NCBI GenBank assembly: GCA_936450465.1
Contig: OW388291.1
Span: 77,576,436 to 77,640,435 of the forward strand
Direction of reading: 5' to 3'
DNA: 64,000 nucleotides
Origin: Gibbula magus
Lineage: Eukaryota > Mollusca > Gastropoda > Trochida > Trochidae
Position 1 is the first letter of the stretch. Each line of letters begins with the position of its first letter. A program made the position numbers and the translations under genes. Of this stretch, positions 23,826 to 35,789 are shown one piece after another. The notes beneath the pieces are model-generated. The model searched no databases, was not told the origin of the DNA, and saw only the letters and a list, made by a program, of their open reading frames with translations.

Positions 23826-24296
23826 ATGAAGCGACCTTCTGATATCGTATATGTCCACCATGCTGAACCAGAGAAAACACGCTTTAGAAGGAAACCCAAG
23901 TTTGACTTAGACAACCTCCCTAAACTTGTTGACTACTCGATACATGAGGACAGTGATGAAGAAATATTGGACTCATGTTCAGCATTGGAACTATCCTTCA
24001 ACCTCGATTCTCCTGTCATAAGTAACATCGATCCACAAGTTTTAAAAAGATTTAGTTGTAGAAATCTGAAGGAACGTGCAAGTTTCAAACTAAGTGCTGA
24101 GGAGCTGGAAGAGAAGATTGGGAATGAACGTCTGATGATGAAGATGAATGATCTATTGACATCGTCGAGAAGAGAATGTGACACAGCGAGACCAGTGAAG
24201 AAGAGGAAACTCGACTGGACTTCTATTGTGGCAAAGCTTGTTTCAAGGAAATGTCGACTGTTCCGCACAAAGAGGTCAAAAAAGATAAGCAAATAG
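23826..24296 (+). CDS. A4, type A family protein (156 aa)
   Basis: Differs from A3 at a handful of residues: FDL for FDF in the aromatic patch, EKIGNERL for EKIRNERL in the helix, VAKLVS for VEKLVS, and KKISK at the end. Several of these fall at otherwise invariant positions, so this copy may be under weaker constraint. AATAAA follows at 24364-24369. B4 lies divergently upstream. Confidence 0.86.
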   Translation: MKRPSDIVYVHHAEPEKTRFRRKPKFDLDNLPKLVDYSIHEDSDEEILDSCSALELSFNLDSPVISNIDPQVLKRFSCRNLKERASFKLSAEELEEKIGNERLMMKMNDLLTSSRRECDTARPVKKRKLDWTSIVAKLVSRKCRLFRTKRSKKISK

Positions 24297-24473
24297 TTTA
24301 CAATACCGGTTTTTTATGTGTTTACTGTTTATAGTGCTATTGTTGTGAATTTTCTTCTTGTTGAATAAATAAATACATAAAATAATATATTGTTAGAGTT
24401 GTACATGGATTCAGTTATGACCTGTCATATTTCCAAAGTTAAACTTATGCCACTGGTTCAGTCATATATAGAG

Positions 24474-24618
24474 GATATTATATGAGTGTCTATGACATAC
24501 TATGTTTACGACACGAGTGCCTGAATATTAGTATTTCCCGAGCGAGAGCGACGGATATACTGATATTCAGGCACGAGTGTCGTAAACATAGTATAACATA
24601 GACACAAATATAATATTC
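24474..24618. mobile_element. Fold-back element, copy in unit 2
   Basis: Copy of 15711-15855 with a few changes in the loop (GAGAGCGACGG). The arms still pair. Confidence 0.72.
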
Positions 24619-25217
24619 TGTTTATTACCGAAGTCGTGAAATTAATGATAACACGCTAAAATCCACTTTCAACCATAGTCTAGCATTTGGAACGCAACGT
24701 CATAGACGAAGCGTGACGTCATAGCATTGTTTATGACGTCACGTCACTATGGCAAAGTGATATTTTGCCCTAGGGCATCGTATGAAAAATATGAACCACG
24801 ATATGATTGCCCTCGTAGGTAATAATATTGATTATAATTGAATCTCTCTTAAGGTTCATAGGAATTAGGTATACAGGTAATCTTATAGATTACTTCTATT
24901 TTATTGTATTGTTAATCTATGTCCACTGCTCGTGTTCAAGGGCTATATTAAAAGCAAATTGTCAAACCCAGCAAGAAACTCCTGCATTCAGATAAACTTT
25001 TTGTTGGTTCAAACTGACGTTTAACTCCTACCTGTTTGTAACAATCTCTACCATTTACTCTTACACAAAAGGTTACAATGGTACAAGATTTGTCTGATGA
25101 CAAAGGCAAACACTTCCATTTCTTTTTAATTCCATTGCAAATCCTTACATTCATTTCATATAACAAACAATAAATCATATGTGTGCTATAACAGAGCTGA
25201 AAATATTATGTAAGTGT

Positions 25218-25325
25218 AGGAGAATGTCCGAAAACTGGCCATTAGTTTTGCACGTGGACTATGTTTGAACGGCCGAAAACATGCTCCACGTGCAAAACTA
25301 ATGGCCTGTTTGAGGACATTCTCCT
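25218..25325. mobile_element. CACGTG fold-back element, copy in unit 2
   Basis: Copy of 16455-16568 with a loop shortened by about six bases and both arms kept. Confidence 0.7.
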
Positions 25326-25822
25326 ACTTAAAACAAAGTTTAAGTAAACGTGTTCTTGCTACTGGACTGCACGCCACAACGCACCTTATCACGTGCAAAA
25401 CTAATTGCGAGTTATGCTCTATATGTATTTCATGATCTTCTCCGAATTGTCAGTTACATTCCCTCTCCTGTTATTTAAAAAAATGTGAAGTAAGCAGGCG
25501 TTTTACTAGCGTAGTAAAAGGTAAGTTTGTAAACATTATTTTATGAAAGGTTAAAGGAAAAAACGGATGAAACATTTTACTTAAAAAACAACTTTTCGAA
25601 GTAGAAAATCAAAACCAACATGTAAACTTAGTATTCGTAGTTTATTGATAAATTAATAGGCAATTCACATAATACTTATTTACTTAAACCACATGTTTTA
25701 TCTAATTTAAATAAGATTATGACACTTCGTTGCATGTATGTTGATTGAAGTTTATATTACACAGACTGATCAACCCTTTTTTTGTATTTAGTATCTATAA
25801 TAAAATTCATGTTACTATTTAG

Positions 25823-26063
25823 AAAATTCAACTTAATCTTGTTGAATATTTAACTTCATATTGTTGAAAATTCGATCTATTTTCGTTCAATATTAAATCC
25901 TATTTTATTGTATATTCAACCCTATTTTGTGGGATAGTCAACCCCAGTTTGTTTAATATTGAATATTCAAGTTACTGTCTTGAATATTTAGCTTGATATG
26001 TTGAATATTCAATTTAGTATTTTGAACATTACAGTTGGTATCGTGAAAATTCAAGATACACTG
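25823..26063. repeat. 22-23-bp minisatellite, copy in unit 2
   Basis: Same array as at 17060-17300, with unit number unchanged. Confidence 0.58.
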
Positions 26064-26072
26064 AACGACAAA

Positions 26073-26535
26073 AGAAACGTTACCCCACTTTTTTAATAAC
26101 TTATTAAGTAACAAAGATATTTGAGAAATGAATGGTTCAACATAAAGCTGAATAACGTAGCTTTATGCTCATAACACGTTTAAAATTCCTGATGAATTCA
26201 TATTGAGAAAAATGCAGCTTGCTTATGAAGTTTAAAATTGTCCGGTTTTCGACCAGGTTGGTAGTAGCCAATAAATGTGATTTAGATGTCGAGAAGAAGT
26301 TGAAAGTAAACTTTTACTTTTGTGACAAGTTATTACTTTATAGCTCTTAATTCACTATTATGTTCTTCTAATGAACAGGATATCAATAATCTGTCTTTAT
26401 TTATAAAATATGCTAGTAAATTAAGAGATGAAATTTTGCAATGATTTTCTTATAAACTATATTTATGTATAACTCTGTAAACTGTATTTGGGCCGGAGGC
26501 CTTGAATACAATAAACTTCTTGTCTGTCTATTTTT
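26073..26535 (+). mobile_element. LINE family 1 fragment, copy in unit 2
   Basis: Copy of 17310-17775, with the GGCC-GGA-GGCC hairpin near 26495 and a TCTTGTCTGTCT tail. Confidence 0.62.
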
Positions 26536-28064
26536 ACATTAAGGGTAACACATCTCATTGCACGACCGGATAACCGGTATACATACAATGAAGAAAACGG
26601 TTATCGGTATTGGTAGAAAATGCTGTGACGTAAAAACTCGTAATTATGAGAGGTAGATTTGTAGGTAACATGCGATTTTGAGAGCTCAGACAGCAAGATG
26701 GGTGACCATTCAATCATTGTACCATGTATTCATTTCTAAGAAAAGGAAGATTTTCTGGATAACAAGTTCTTTAATGTGAAAATACACGACGTTGACGTTC
26801 CGGAGTACATACTCACTCCTTTATCAGGTGGAATGTCTACTTTGATTGTTTGGTATCGCTACATCAGTCAGATCACCATATGAGAACACATTAAAATGGC
26901 CGCTCACTCGGAAATGGACTCGCATGGCTAAACGAAATCATGTACATTCGTTTTACAACTCTTTTTATTGATTCAGGAGACTCATTTAGCCTTGGTAACG
27001 CGTATTTGCATTTTTGTGAGAACACTTTATTACAGTAAGCACAACGTGCTACAGCGCCTTTAAATAACTTAAAACATTTAAGTTAGAAATAGGGAAGTAA
27101 AACAATCATTACTATTCATGTTATCCCCTCATAAAGACATCATTATTTGTTTTTAACGATGACATATCTTAATTTGTACATTTTGCTCCAAATTAAGAGA
27201 TACTTTTGTCATAATAAGTAGAAAAATATGTGTAATTACAATATGGCCAAACTACTTTCTTTTAACTAAGTCCCTTCGAGGTTCCTATATTTATATAATT
27301 TGATCAATTAAGTATTATAATTTTGTACATAAGGCCGGATGAATCAACCATTCAAAAATGTAAAACAAAGGTTTCTGAATCATTTTGTTTTCAGTGCATG
27401 TGTTACCAGGTTGGTTTTAATAAGATAATTTATGAATCGAACGGGGATCATACTTTCGCTTTGATTTCTAATGTATGTTTGCCGGTAGTTATTGTCGTTT
27501 TGAACGGTCATCTTTGATCTGTTGCGATGTTCGTTGACCTCTGTTACGTGATTAAGTCGCCATTAGGTTTGCACGGGCTTTTGTATTACACTACTTTTCT
27601 CGGGATTCTGGCGGCTTCGTTCGAGCGCATTCAATCTGACGGGAACAATTCTTGGTCTTGGTTTCTAAACTATTGGAGACTTTCCGTAAATTAGCAAACT
27701 ATTGGAGACTTGTATCACCAAACAACGATCACAAGACTATCCTAATGTTTACGCAACTTTGTTTTAAACTCATTTAGGCCGCATAAGTCATAGAAAGAGC
27801 TAACATTTGAACACAGAGTGAGGAGATAATTATTTTATGGGCGCTTCAACCAATACCAACTATGACAGGTAAATGTTTCCATTTCATAATGTAGAAGCCG
27901 AATAAAAAGATGTATCCTTTACTGTAGATTCGTTTCAACATTGTCGTTCTTTAACCAAATAATGATGAGACTTACTAAGCTTCAATGACGATTGGATAGA
28001 AGAGTATGATGTCAGTATTATCAAAGAATGTCTTTTTCCCGAATATTTACAGTACATATAAATA
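26536..28064. other. Spacer, no gene recognised
   Basis: Copy of 17776-19304. Confidence 0.5.
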
Positions 28065-28535
28065 TAACATGGTTATATTTGGGATAACACTACCTTCAAT
28101 TGTACAACTCCTTTTTCGGGCTGAGTCTCTTGCAGGATTCGAACCCACACCCTCAGAGTAAAACAACTATCGCCAGCACTGACCGTACCAACAGCTTACC
28201 GCACAACCATCAGCCCTCACAAATGTAATCATGCCATATTTGTTCACTATCTAAATGGCATGTATTTTTAATGCATTCAGGCTTGGGAGATGTGCCAATT
28301 TACATTTATCAGAGAGGTACTGAATGTAAAATTAGCTTCACTATCGATTGTTGGGCCTTGATTTTGTGTCGAGGCAAGTGGTCATGTGGTAAGCTGTTGG
28401 TACAGTCAGTTCCTGGCAATAGTTGCCTTACTCTGAGGGTTTGGGTTAGAATTTCGCAAGGGACTCGGCCCGAAAAAGTACAATAATTTGTACTATTGAA
28501 CAAGTGTTAACCCAAATGTAACCATATTATATGTG
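28065..28535. mobile_element. Inverted SINE pair, unit 2
   Basis: Copy of 19305-19775. The minus-strand member keeps a box B-like GGGTTCGAATCC near 28140 apart from one base. Confidence 0.67.
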
Positions 28536-29116
28536 GTGACGTTTCTATTGCGGTTGAGCCCTTAATCTCTTAATATATCATTTAATTACTTACAGGTGAC
28601 TTCAATCTCCCAAGGTGCCATGACCATGTAAAGTTCTACCCTTAACTTAGTTTCACATTTATATCATCTACACAGTGGAAGGTACTACTTCTGTTCATTT
28701 AAATACGAAGTAAGTGTTACTACTCTCACATTATGCTTTTAAAATCAAACTGAATATGGAGGATGAAAATATTTCAATATCGACCAGTACATCTTTTATA
28801 ATACTTTTCCTTCACTCGTCTAACCTTATGGTAAGAACAGAATGGATAAGATGGAAATGTATTGTTGAAAACAAGGATCTATTAACCTTCGACGATCAAA
28901 CATCTATATTATGGAAAATAAGGACCTCAAATTCATAGATAATTGACGATAATGTACTTGTTATTAAATAGTTTCAGAAGGACTGAGCACATCACTCTGA
29001 AAGGTTGTGTATCTACACAATATAGAAGCTGTTATCCAGAAAATTATATTTTAATACCCCTTTTGATCTCATAATGCACTTCAACTGTAATAAATGAAGG
29101 ATAGCCTCACACAAAG

Positions 29117-30578
29117 TTAATCAATCTATATTTGATACTTAAAGGCCATAGGCCTGTACTACAAAGGTACATGTTAATACAAGTAAATATACATGCTATT
29201 AATACGCTTATTTGCTATGATTCTTTTATCAATGTCATTGCGTTGTATATGTACATAGCAAGATTCTGAATTACATTTAATAATGACGTGAATTTGTCTG
29301 TAGATGGATGGACATAATAAAATTCTTTAATATGTTTTCTGCGTAATTCATTGTACAATGGACACACAAGCAAAAAATGATATTCGTTTTCTGGGACATT
29401 GATATTACATGATCGGAAAGGTGATATACTTACTCTAAAAATGTTATGGTAACACATGATAGATACAGCTCGGTATAAATGTATGGTTTAAGAGTTTAAT
29501 AGTAATCCCTTTTATTGGAAAGGGAAAGTTTGTTAAGCCAGTTTTGTTGGTATATAATAATAATATTGGATATATGTTATGCGCCATTCCATACACTAAA
29601 GCATGCTCATGGCGCTACATGAGTAAGATTTACAATAGGAATAAATATATGAATAAAATAGGATTAGAGAATGTTTGAAAATATACCTTTTAGTCTGTGC
29701 GTGACTGAACTTATAAAGGTTGTAGGAAAGTCAACGTTCTGCTCATACCACATGTGTTTAAAACCTGATGTGAATAAAACATTTTTTAAATTCGTTACCC
29801 AATTTTTGTGCCCATTTTGATCATATGAAATCATCATTTCATAACATGTTTTGGGTAAGCGATAAGAAGGCATACTTAAAAGTCTTAGCCAGTATTTGAG
29901 TACTTTAACCTGAAAATGTATGATTAGCGGAAACCTGCCACATTCTCCATATATCATAACATTTGGTGTGTTCATTTTAATCCCAAGAAACTTCTTACAT
30001 GATAATAAATGCACTCGCTCTATTTGTTCGAAATATCGAAATATCGAAATCCCCAAATTTCAGCCCTGTATAATAGAATTGGATTAATTTTAACATCAAA
30101 TATTCTTTTAAAAACAATGCGAGATGTAAGTCTCCAAGTACTTTTAATTTTCTTTAAATCCCTATCAACACTTTTTGTGCCTGATTTGATGCATACTTCG
30201 CATGGCTTGCCCAAGAAAGATGATAAGTACACAGCCAGGTACTTATATGAGGTTGTTGACTCTATCATGTTGCCTTTAAAATGCCATTTTTCATGTTGAG
30301 ACAATTTATTTCCTTTCTTGAATGTAATTACTTTTGTTTTGTCCATATTCACGTTTAGTTTATATTGTTCACAATAACTTTCTAGTTCAAAAATTTGCTT
30401 CTGTAGAGCTACAACAGTACTAGAAATTAGAGCAATGCCATCTGCAAATAATAAAAGGAAGATTTGAAACAGATCTGGGTGTAACTGGATTCCATTTCTG
30501 CAATTGTTTTCTATTTACATGGCTAATTCATTGATAAAGAAGGAGAATAGAAATGGACTAAGTATACAGCCTTGTCTA
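29117..30578 (-). mobile_element. 5'-truncated LINE 3' of B5
   Basis: Copy of 20361-21814, with ACAAAG at 29111-29116 and 30579-30584. It has further decayed: an 8-base duplication near 30035-30050 (ATATCGAA repeated) splits the frame, so the RT coding part is in two pieces (30020-30352 and 29664-30056). The FADG change is presumably shared. Confidence 0.8.
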
Positions 30579-30727
30579 ACAAAGTCGAAAAAGATGACCA
30601 AGTTTAATGAAAGATAACTATGTGCACAATCATTTTTATTCCAACATCCAACGATAACAATTATGTTTGACAGCACTAACAGAAAACAGTAGAGATATGA
30701 TCAAACGTCCAAGGAATTGATCAGTTG

Positions 30728-31213
30728 TTATTCTTTCTTTTTCTTTGGCTTTCCCTTCTTTAGACTGAAAAGTCGACATTTCCTTGAAACCAGTTTGTCC
30801 AATATAACAGTCCAGTCGAGTTTCCTCTTCTTCGCTGGTCTCGCTGTTTTACACTCTCTTCTAGACGATGTCAATAAATCATTCATCTTCATCATCAGAC
30901 GTTCATTCCTAATCTTCTCTTCTAGTTCCTCAGCACTTAGTTTGAAACTTGCACGTTCCTTCAGATTTCTTGAGAGCTTTGTATTTGTAGCGGTTGGTAT
31001 GCCAATGTTGGTAATAATGTCAGATAACTCAGTGTTGAATGAAAGTTCCATTGTAGAACATGAATTCTCTATTTCACCATCACTGTCCTCATGAAAGGAG
31101 TAATCCACAAGTTTTGGAAGATTCTCCTTGAAGTCGAAATTCGGCTTCCTTTTAAAGTATGTTTTCTCATGTTCAGAGTAAGTGACATATACAATATCAG
31201 ATGGTCTCTTCAT
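30728..31213 (-). CDS. B5, intact type B family protein (161 aa)
   Basis: Differs from B4 by one residue (SRNLKERA where B4 has SRDLKERA), which restores the asparagine found in the other members. It faces A5 across the divergent region. The likely AATAAA is on the minus strand at 30635-30640. Confidence 0.88.
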   Translation of the reverse strand: MKRPSDIVYVTYSEHEKTYFKRKPNFDFKENLPKLVDYSFHEDSDGEIENSCSTMELSFNTELSDIITNIGIPTATNTKLSRNLKERASFKLSAEELEEKIRNERLMMKMNDLLTSSRRECKTARPAKKRKLDWTVILDKLVSRKCRLFSLKKGKPKKKKE

Positions 31214-31575
31214 GATCGTTGCAGGTAAATGTATCTAAGTTTCCAAATAGATCCCTTATCAGCACTCTGGGTTTGCAAGTAGATCGCTGAAGTTGTATTT
31301 TTTATTTAAAACAGACCTTATATAGACTGATAGGACCCTCTGTTTTGTTAAACAGGCTTATGTAGTTAAGTAGGTTGGAAAACGTCCACAATCTGATCAA
31401 TCAACCTTGAGACTGCTTTCAAAAGCATTTAATTTTATGTGCGTGGTCATTGTGTGTTTATACAAGTTCAATCAACACCCCAAGGTGTTAATTAGCTTAT
31501 CAACTGATTAACACGCAGTTCAAACATTGGATGAATATGTGTTGTTGCAACTGTGTAAGGTCCAGTTAATTAGCA
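31214..31575 (-). promoter_or_regulatory. Promoter of B5
   Basis: Near-copy of the B4 promoter. The complement of 31565-31575 is TGCTAATTAAC and TATATAAGG lies near 31318-31326. Confidence 0.7.
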
Positions 31576-32257
31576 CTACTATTTTATTATTTACTTAGTT
31601 TGGAGTTTTTTCGGCAGCTAAATGTGATATCCTTCATTTGAAAAAAGGTGTAATAAATCAATTTCAAAGTATTCCCTATGTATTTTGTCCGACATAACAT
31701 TCACATGAGAATGTCTTAATTCGGTCCAATTTGTTATAAGAAGATAGTAAAGTAATAGTTATGTTTTGTGTTTCAGCTTTCAACATCAGAAAAATTACAT
31801 GTTATGATAAAGTCATTGATGTCTCATAATCTTGTTTATTGCAGTCATATTTTACACTTTCCGTCATCTTCTTTAATGAATAGAAAGTGTATCGGGAAAT
31901 TACCTACCCTGCATGTATGTACTTCCAAATCGTCTAATTTGTTAAAACGAAGATTTGTTTAAAACAAGATGCAACATAAAGGAGAAAGTATGCCATAATA
32001 TATGAAGGATTCAAAGCAATATTGCCATATTGCAAGCTATTGAATTTAAGTTTCTCATTTTGTATAAATACAAATGCAAAATAGTTTGAGAATATTTCTG
32101 GTCAGTGCATGTGTGTTATTTGCTATTTTTGGAAACAATGAAAATAAGAATAACAAGTTGCTATGTGTTTAAGAGATTACCATTCTAAGAAGTACATGTT
32201 TGTGTAATTGAACATAACACGTAAGTACAAGCTTACACAACTTCAAAAAGATAGCAC
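31576..32257. other. Intergenic spacer between B5 and A5
   Basis: Almost identical to 22812-23494. No gene is seen. Confidence 0.5.
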
Positions 32258-32585
32258 TGCTAATTAACTTGATACTAATCAGCTTTAACAATACCCTTTA
32301 CCTGAAATACAGAGATATTTAAAATCACTTGATAAACTATTTAGGACCCCGTGGCGTTGATTGAACCCATTTAGTTGTGAAAACAGATCCGAATTACTTT
32401 AATTAACGCTATGGACGACTACTGTAAATGTCCAGCGTTGATTGGTCGGTTTGGGAATATTTATCTTCTTACTTATAAGGTTAAACCTATTTACTGAAAC
32501 AAGCAGGGTTATATTAGATCTGAACCACAGTACCCACCAAATCAATTCTCTGTATGTGCACTATAAGTCAACCCCTGTAACAGAA
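32258..32585 (+). promoter_or_regulatory. Proximal promoter of A5, altered TATA
   Basis: TGCTAATTAAC at 32258-32268 and the GTTGATTGGTCGGTTTGGGAA block near 32435-32455. The TATA position reads TATATTA (32510-32516) rather than TATATAA, which may weaken the promoter. Confidence 0.68.
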
Positions 32586-33068
32586 ATGAAGCGACCTTCT
32601 GATATCGTATATGTCCACCATGCTGAATCACAGAAAACATACTTTAGAAGGAAACCCAAGTTTGACTTCGACAACCTCCCGAAACTTGTTGACTACTCGA
32701 TACATGAGGACAGTGATGAAGAAATATTGGACTCATGTTCAGCATTGGAACTTTCCTTCAGTCTTGATTCTCCCGGCAACTTCAGCAGCATTGATCTACA
32801 GAGTTCTTCCAATACAAAAATAACAAGTTGTAGAAATTTGAAAGAACGAGCAAGTTTTAAACTGAGTGCTGAGGAACTAGAAGAGAAGATCAGGAACGAA
32901 CGTCTGATGATGAAGATGAATGATTTATTGACATCGTCAAGAAGAGAATGTGACACAGCGAGACCAGTGAAGAAGAGGAAACTCGACTGGACCTCTATTG
33001 TGGACAAACTGCTTTCAAGGAAATGTCGACTGTTTCGCACTAAGAGAGCAAAGAAGACAAGTCAATAG
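32586..33068 (+). CDS. A5, type A family protein (160 aa)
   Basis: The linker is intermediate between A1 and A6 (LDSPGNFSSIDLQSSSNTK). The tail reads DKLLSRKCRLFRTKRAKKTSQ, sharing RAKKTSQ with A6. The frame is open for 144 further bases upstream, but that stretch contains the promoter blocks and TATA, so MKRPSDIVYV at 32586 is the start. AATAAA at 33143-33148. Confidence 0.88.
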   Translation: MKRPSDIVYVHHAESQKTYFRRKPKFDFDNLPKLVDYSIHEDSDEEILDSCSALELSFSLDSPGNFSSIDLQSSSNTKITSCRNLKERASFKLSAEELEEKIRNERLMMKMNDLLTSSRRECDTARPVKKRKLDWTSIVDKLLSRKCRLFRTKRAKKTSQ

Positions 33069-34740
33069 TTTACAATACAACGTTTGTGTTGTTTTCACAA
33101 CTACTAGTGCTATTATGATGTTATGAAATTGTGTTCACGTTGAATAAAACAAATACATACAAGAATATTTCGTTTGAGTTATACATGGATTAATTATCAT
33201 GGTGTATCATTTTGCAAAGTTAAATTGTTGTCGCTGGTTCAGTGAGATTAATGATTATAACTGGACCTTTTTAGATTCCTTGGAACAAGTATTCAACTAT
33301 TCTTGGAGAGTACTTCTTTTTTTCTTATATTTTTTTAATGCACGTTCTGAGCCTAGCGCACTTTTCATGGTCGGAGAGCAAAGTCGTCAATACCTGATGT
33401 ACTTCAACGTATTATATGTTAAAATCACGTAGAATTGTATATAGCTGATTGCAATAATTGAGTTACAACGATTTGTCCAAGAGACATACCAACAAGTGAC
33501 GGCAAATCGCCAAATCATTCTCCACGAGTTTGAAGACGCAACAGGCCTTTAATACGGATCCATACATAGCACACTGCATGACAAACATAACATGTCCAAT
33601 GCAAACATTAAAAATGCAACATATGCCTCAGTTGTAATACGTTTAGACACAGGCCAACGTGAGGTAAGTACATATAGCTCTGGATAGAAACCACTCATAA
33701 TTACTGGTTAGGTATTGGGAATTTGAAAAGAAAAATATCGTCACAAGTGATTATTCAGTTATGATATTGCAAAAATCCACCGAAAATCAATTTTGAACAA
33801 TTGAATATTTAAGAAAAAATTCGCTGGAAATAACTGTTCGATTGCAATTTAATCATTGATTTATAGATTCATAAAACAACATTTTTGTCTTACATTTCTG
33901 TACTCGCTGTCAAAAAAGTACTACGAATTAGCAACTGCAAAGAGCACCCTAAAATGTACAATACTTCAGCTACATTATGTACAAATGTTGTATCTTCAGA
34001 GGAGAAGATTGTCAAAGGTATCAATATTGCGGCTAAACCATATGCATGTGATCAAACACTTTGTCATGATTTAATTTTTTGTTTGCATGGTTATTACCGA
34101 TCTTTTGAATCATTTTCCCATGTTAAAAATCGAAAAAGGTTAACCTTTATCGCATGTGCCGATTGCGCACATAAGTTTCGTGTTGCGTGTCACTATTAAA
34201 ACCAATCAGAAGTTTGGATGTAGTAGCTGCAGTTTTTTGGCTGAATCGTCGTAACAGTTTCTGAGGGAATATAACGATAAACAATAACAATAAAAAATAA
34301 AGCCAAATGTCTGAATCTTTAATTATATAAAAAAAAATTTAACAATAACATTAGAAGCAAACTACCAGCAGTTAAACTACTATACAGTTTGTTATGAGCT
34401 ATGCTATAGAGGAAAACATTTTAACATGACTTTGTCTTTGTATTCCAATTGGAAGGACTTTTTACTACATAATTACTACTGATTATAATTTGAACATTGC
34501 TGTGTATAATCTCGTTCATATGTTTTCTGTAAATTGCATATTCCTTAATCACTGTTATTTTATATTGATTTCATGTATTTAAATTCCATTTTGCTCACCT
34601 TGTATTACAATGGAGCGATATGCGTCTATTTTAGAATATTAAATCTTAAGTGATCATATGACTGCTTATAAATTATATATAAGTGCATAAACAAAGATAT
34701 AATTTAATAAAGCTGTAAGTTCATTTTCTTTCATATTTAT
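33069..34740. other. A5 downstream region, paralogous to the A6 downstream region
   Basis: Parts align with 48826-50400, including ACATAACATGTCCAATGCAAA near 33590/49670 and a block at about 33915-34065 that matches a duplicated block at 49884-50350. Plus-strand frames in that block share CKE.PK.YN.SAT.CTN and SSEEKIVK, but they differ by indels and end differently, so I do not call a gene. Confidence 0.5.
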
Positions 34741-34749
34741 CATAACCTA

Positions 34750-34975
34750 ACTTAACGTGCAAGTTCCTTGAGATTCCTACAACTCTAAATCCTTTACGTT
34801 GTGCTGTAGCTCTTCTGATGTACCAATACTAAACGAGTGCACAACAAAATATAATATTTAAACTCGTCATCACTGTCTTTTGTAAGTATTTTAGGAACAT
34901 AGTTGTTGAAGTAAAAAATCGATGTGCTTGGAAAGTGCCGCATTTTTACTAACGTATACACATGCATAATGCATA
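34750..34975 (-). pseudogene. Eroded relic of a family gene (psi-B7)
   Basis: On the minus strand, VYVSKNAALSKHIDF is followed, after frame changes, by FYFNNYVPKIL and TKDSDDEF. SCRNLKE-like sequence follows (complement of AACTTGCACG/TTCCTTGAGATTCCTACAACT, 34754-34785). These match the N-terminus, the YVPKKLVDYS..EDSDDE region of paralogue C and the start of the helix. Stops and deletions are frequent. The matching promoter is not adjacent; it is found at 39379-39640 beyond a retrotransposon insertion. Confidence 0.7.
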
Positions 34976-35087
34976 TACAATAGTGTATAAATGTTCAGAA
35001 ATTTACGAAAAAAGCTACCATTCAACAGATTTTAACATATGTATTGTATTGTATGTATAAAGTATTAGAACAAAGAAAGAAGAAATG

Positions 35088-35500
35088 GTTGTGTGGTAAG
35101 CTGTTGGCGATAAATGCCTTACTGTGAGGGTTTGGGTTCGAATCCCGCATGGGACTCTGCCCAAAAAGGTACAATAATTTGTACTATTGAAGGTAGTTTT
35201 ATCCCAAATGTAACCTTGATATATTTGTTCAAAATCTAAATGGCATGTGTTTCTAATCCATTCAGCCTTGGGCGCTGCGCCAGATAACGTCTATCAGAGG
35301 GGGTTTTAATGTAAAATTAGCTTAGCTATCGATTGTTGAACCTCGAGTTTGTCGAGGCGAAATGATCGTGTGGTAAATTGCTGGTACGGTCAGTGCTGGC
35401 GATAGTTGCCTTACTCTGAGGGTGTGGTTTCATATCCCGCATGGGACTCGGCCCGAAAAAGTACAAGAATTTGTACTATTGAAGATAGTGTTATCCCAAA
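35088..35500 (+). mobile_element. Two direct SINE copies with the anonymous middle piece
   Basis: The first copy (about 35088-35215) has GGTTTGGGTTCGAATCCCGCA and a shared tail. The second (about 35340-35510) is preceded by the same 120-base middle piece seen in the inverted pairs (CTAAATGGCATGT...TTTGTCGAGGCG). Here both copies read forward. Confidence 0.68.
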
Positions 35501-35789
35501 GTAACCTTGTTATAAAAGAATAAAGAAGAAAAGTATTTAATTTCGGTGTCACGTACTTACAATAAGAAGAAGAAAAGTATTTTAATTCGGTGTCACGTGC
35601 TTACATACATTTCACATATGGCATAATAAAACACTATTCACGTGATATAAAAACATTGCAGATAAAAATATAGCACCCAGCCTACAAAGGCCTATGAGAC
35701 ACCATATTACTTTGTTCATATTAAAATATAGATAAATATGGATATCAAAAACATATGAATATGAATATACAAGGATGGAGTAAACATTA

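Larger units (their letters stand above)
23473..32235. repeat. Tandem segmental duplication, 8.76-kb unit 2
   Basis: Second copy of 14710-23472. The offset drifts from 8763 to 8756 and back to 8764 through small indels. Contains A4 and B5. Confidence 0.85.

Noticed and set aside
32442..32585. Longer N-terminus for A5 (and for A3, A4, A6 and C)
   Set aside because: The extension overlaps TATA and conserved promoter blocks, or lies between TATA and the family start, and is not conserved as protein.
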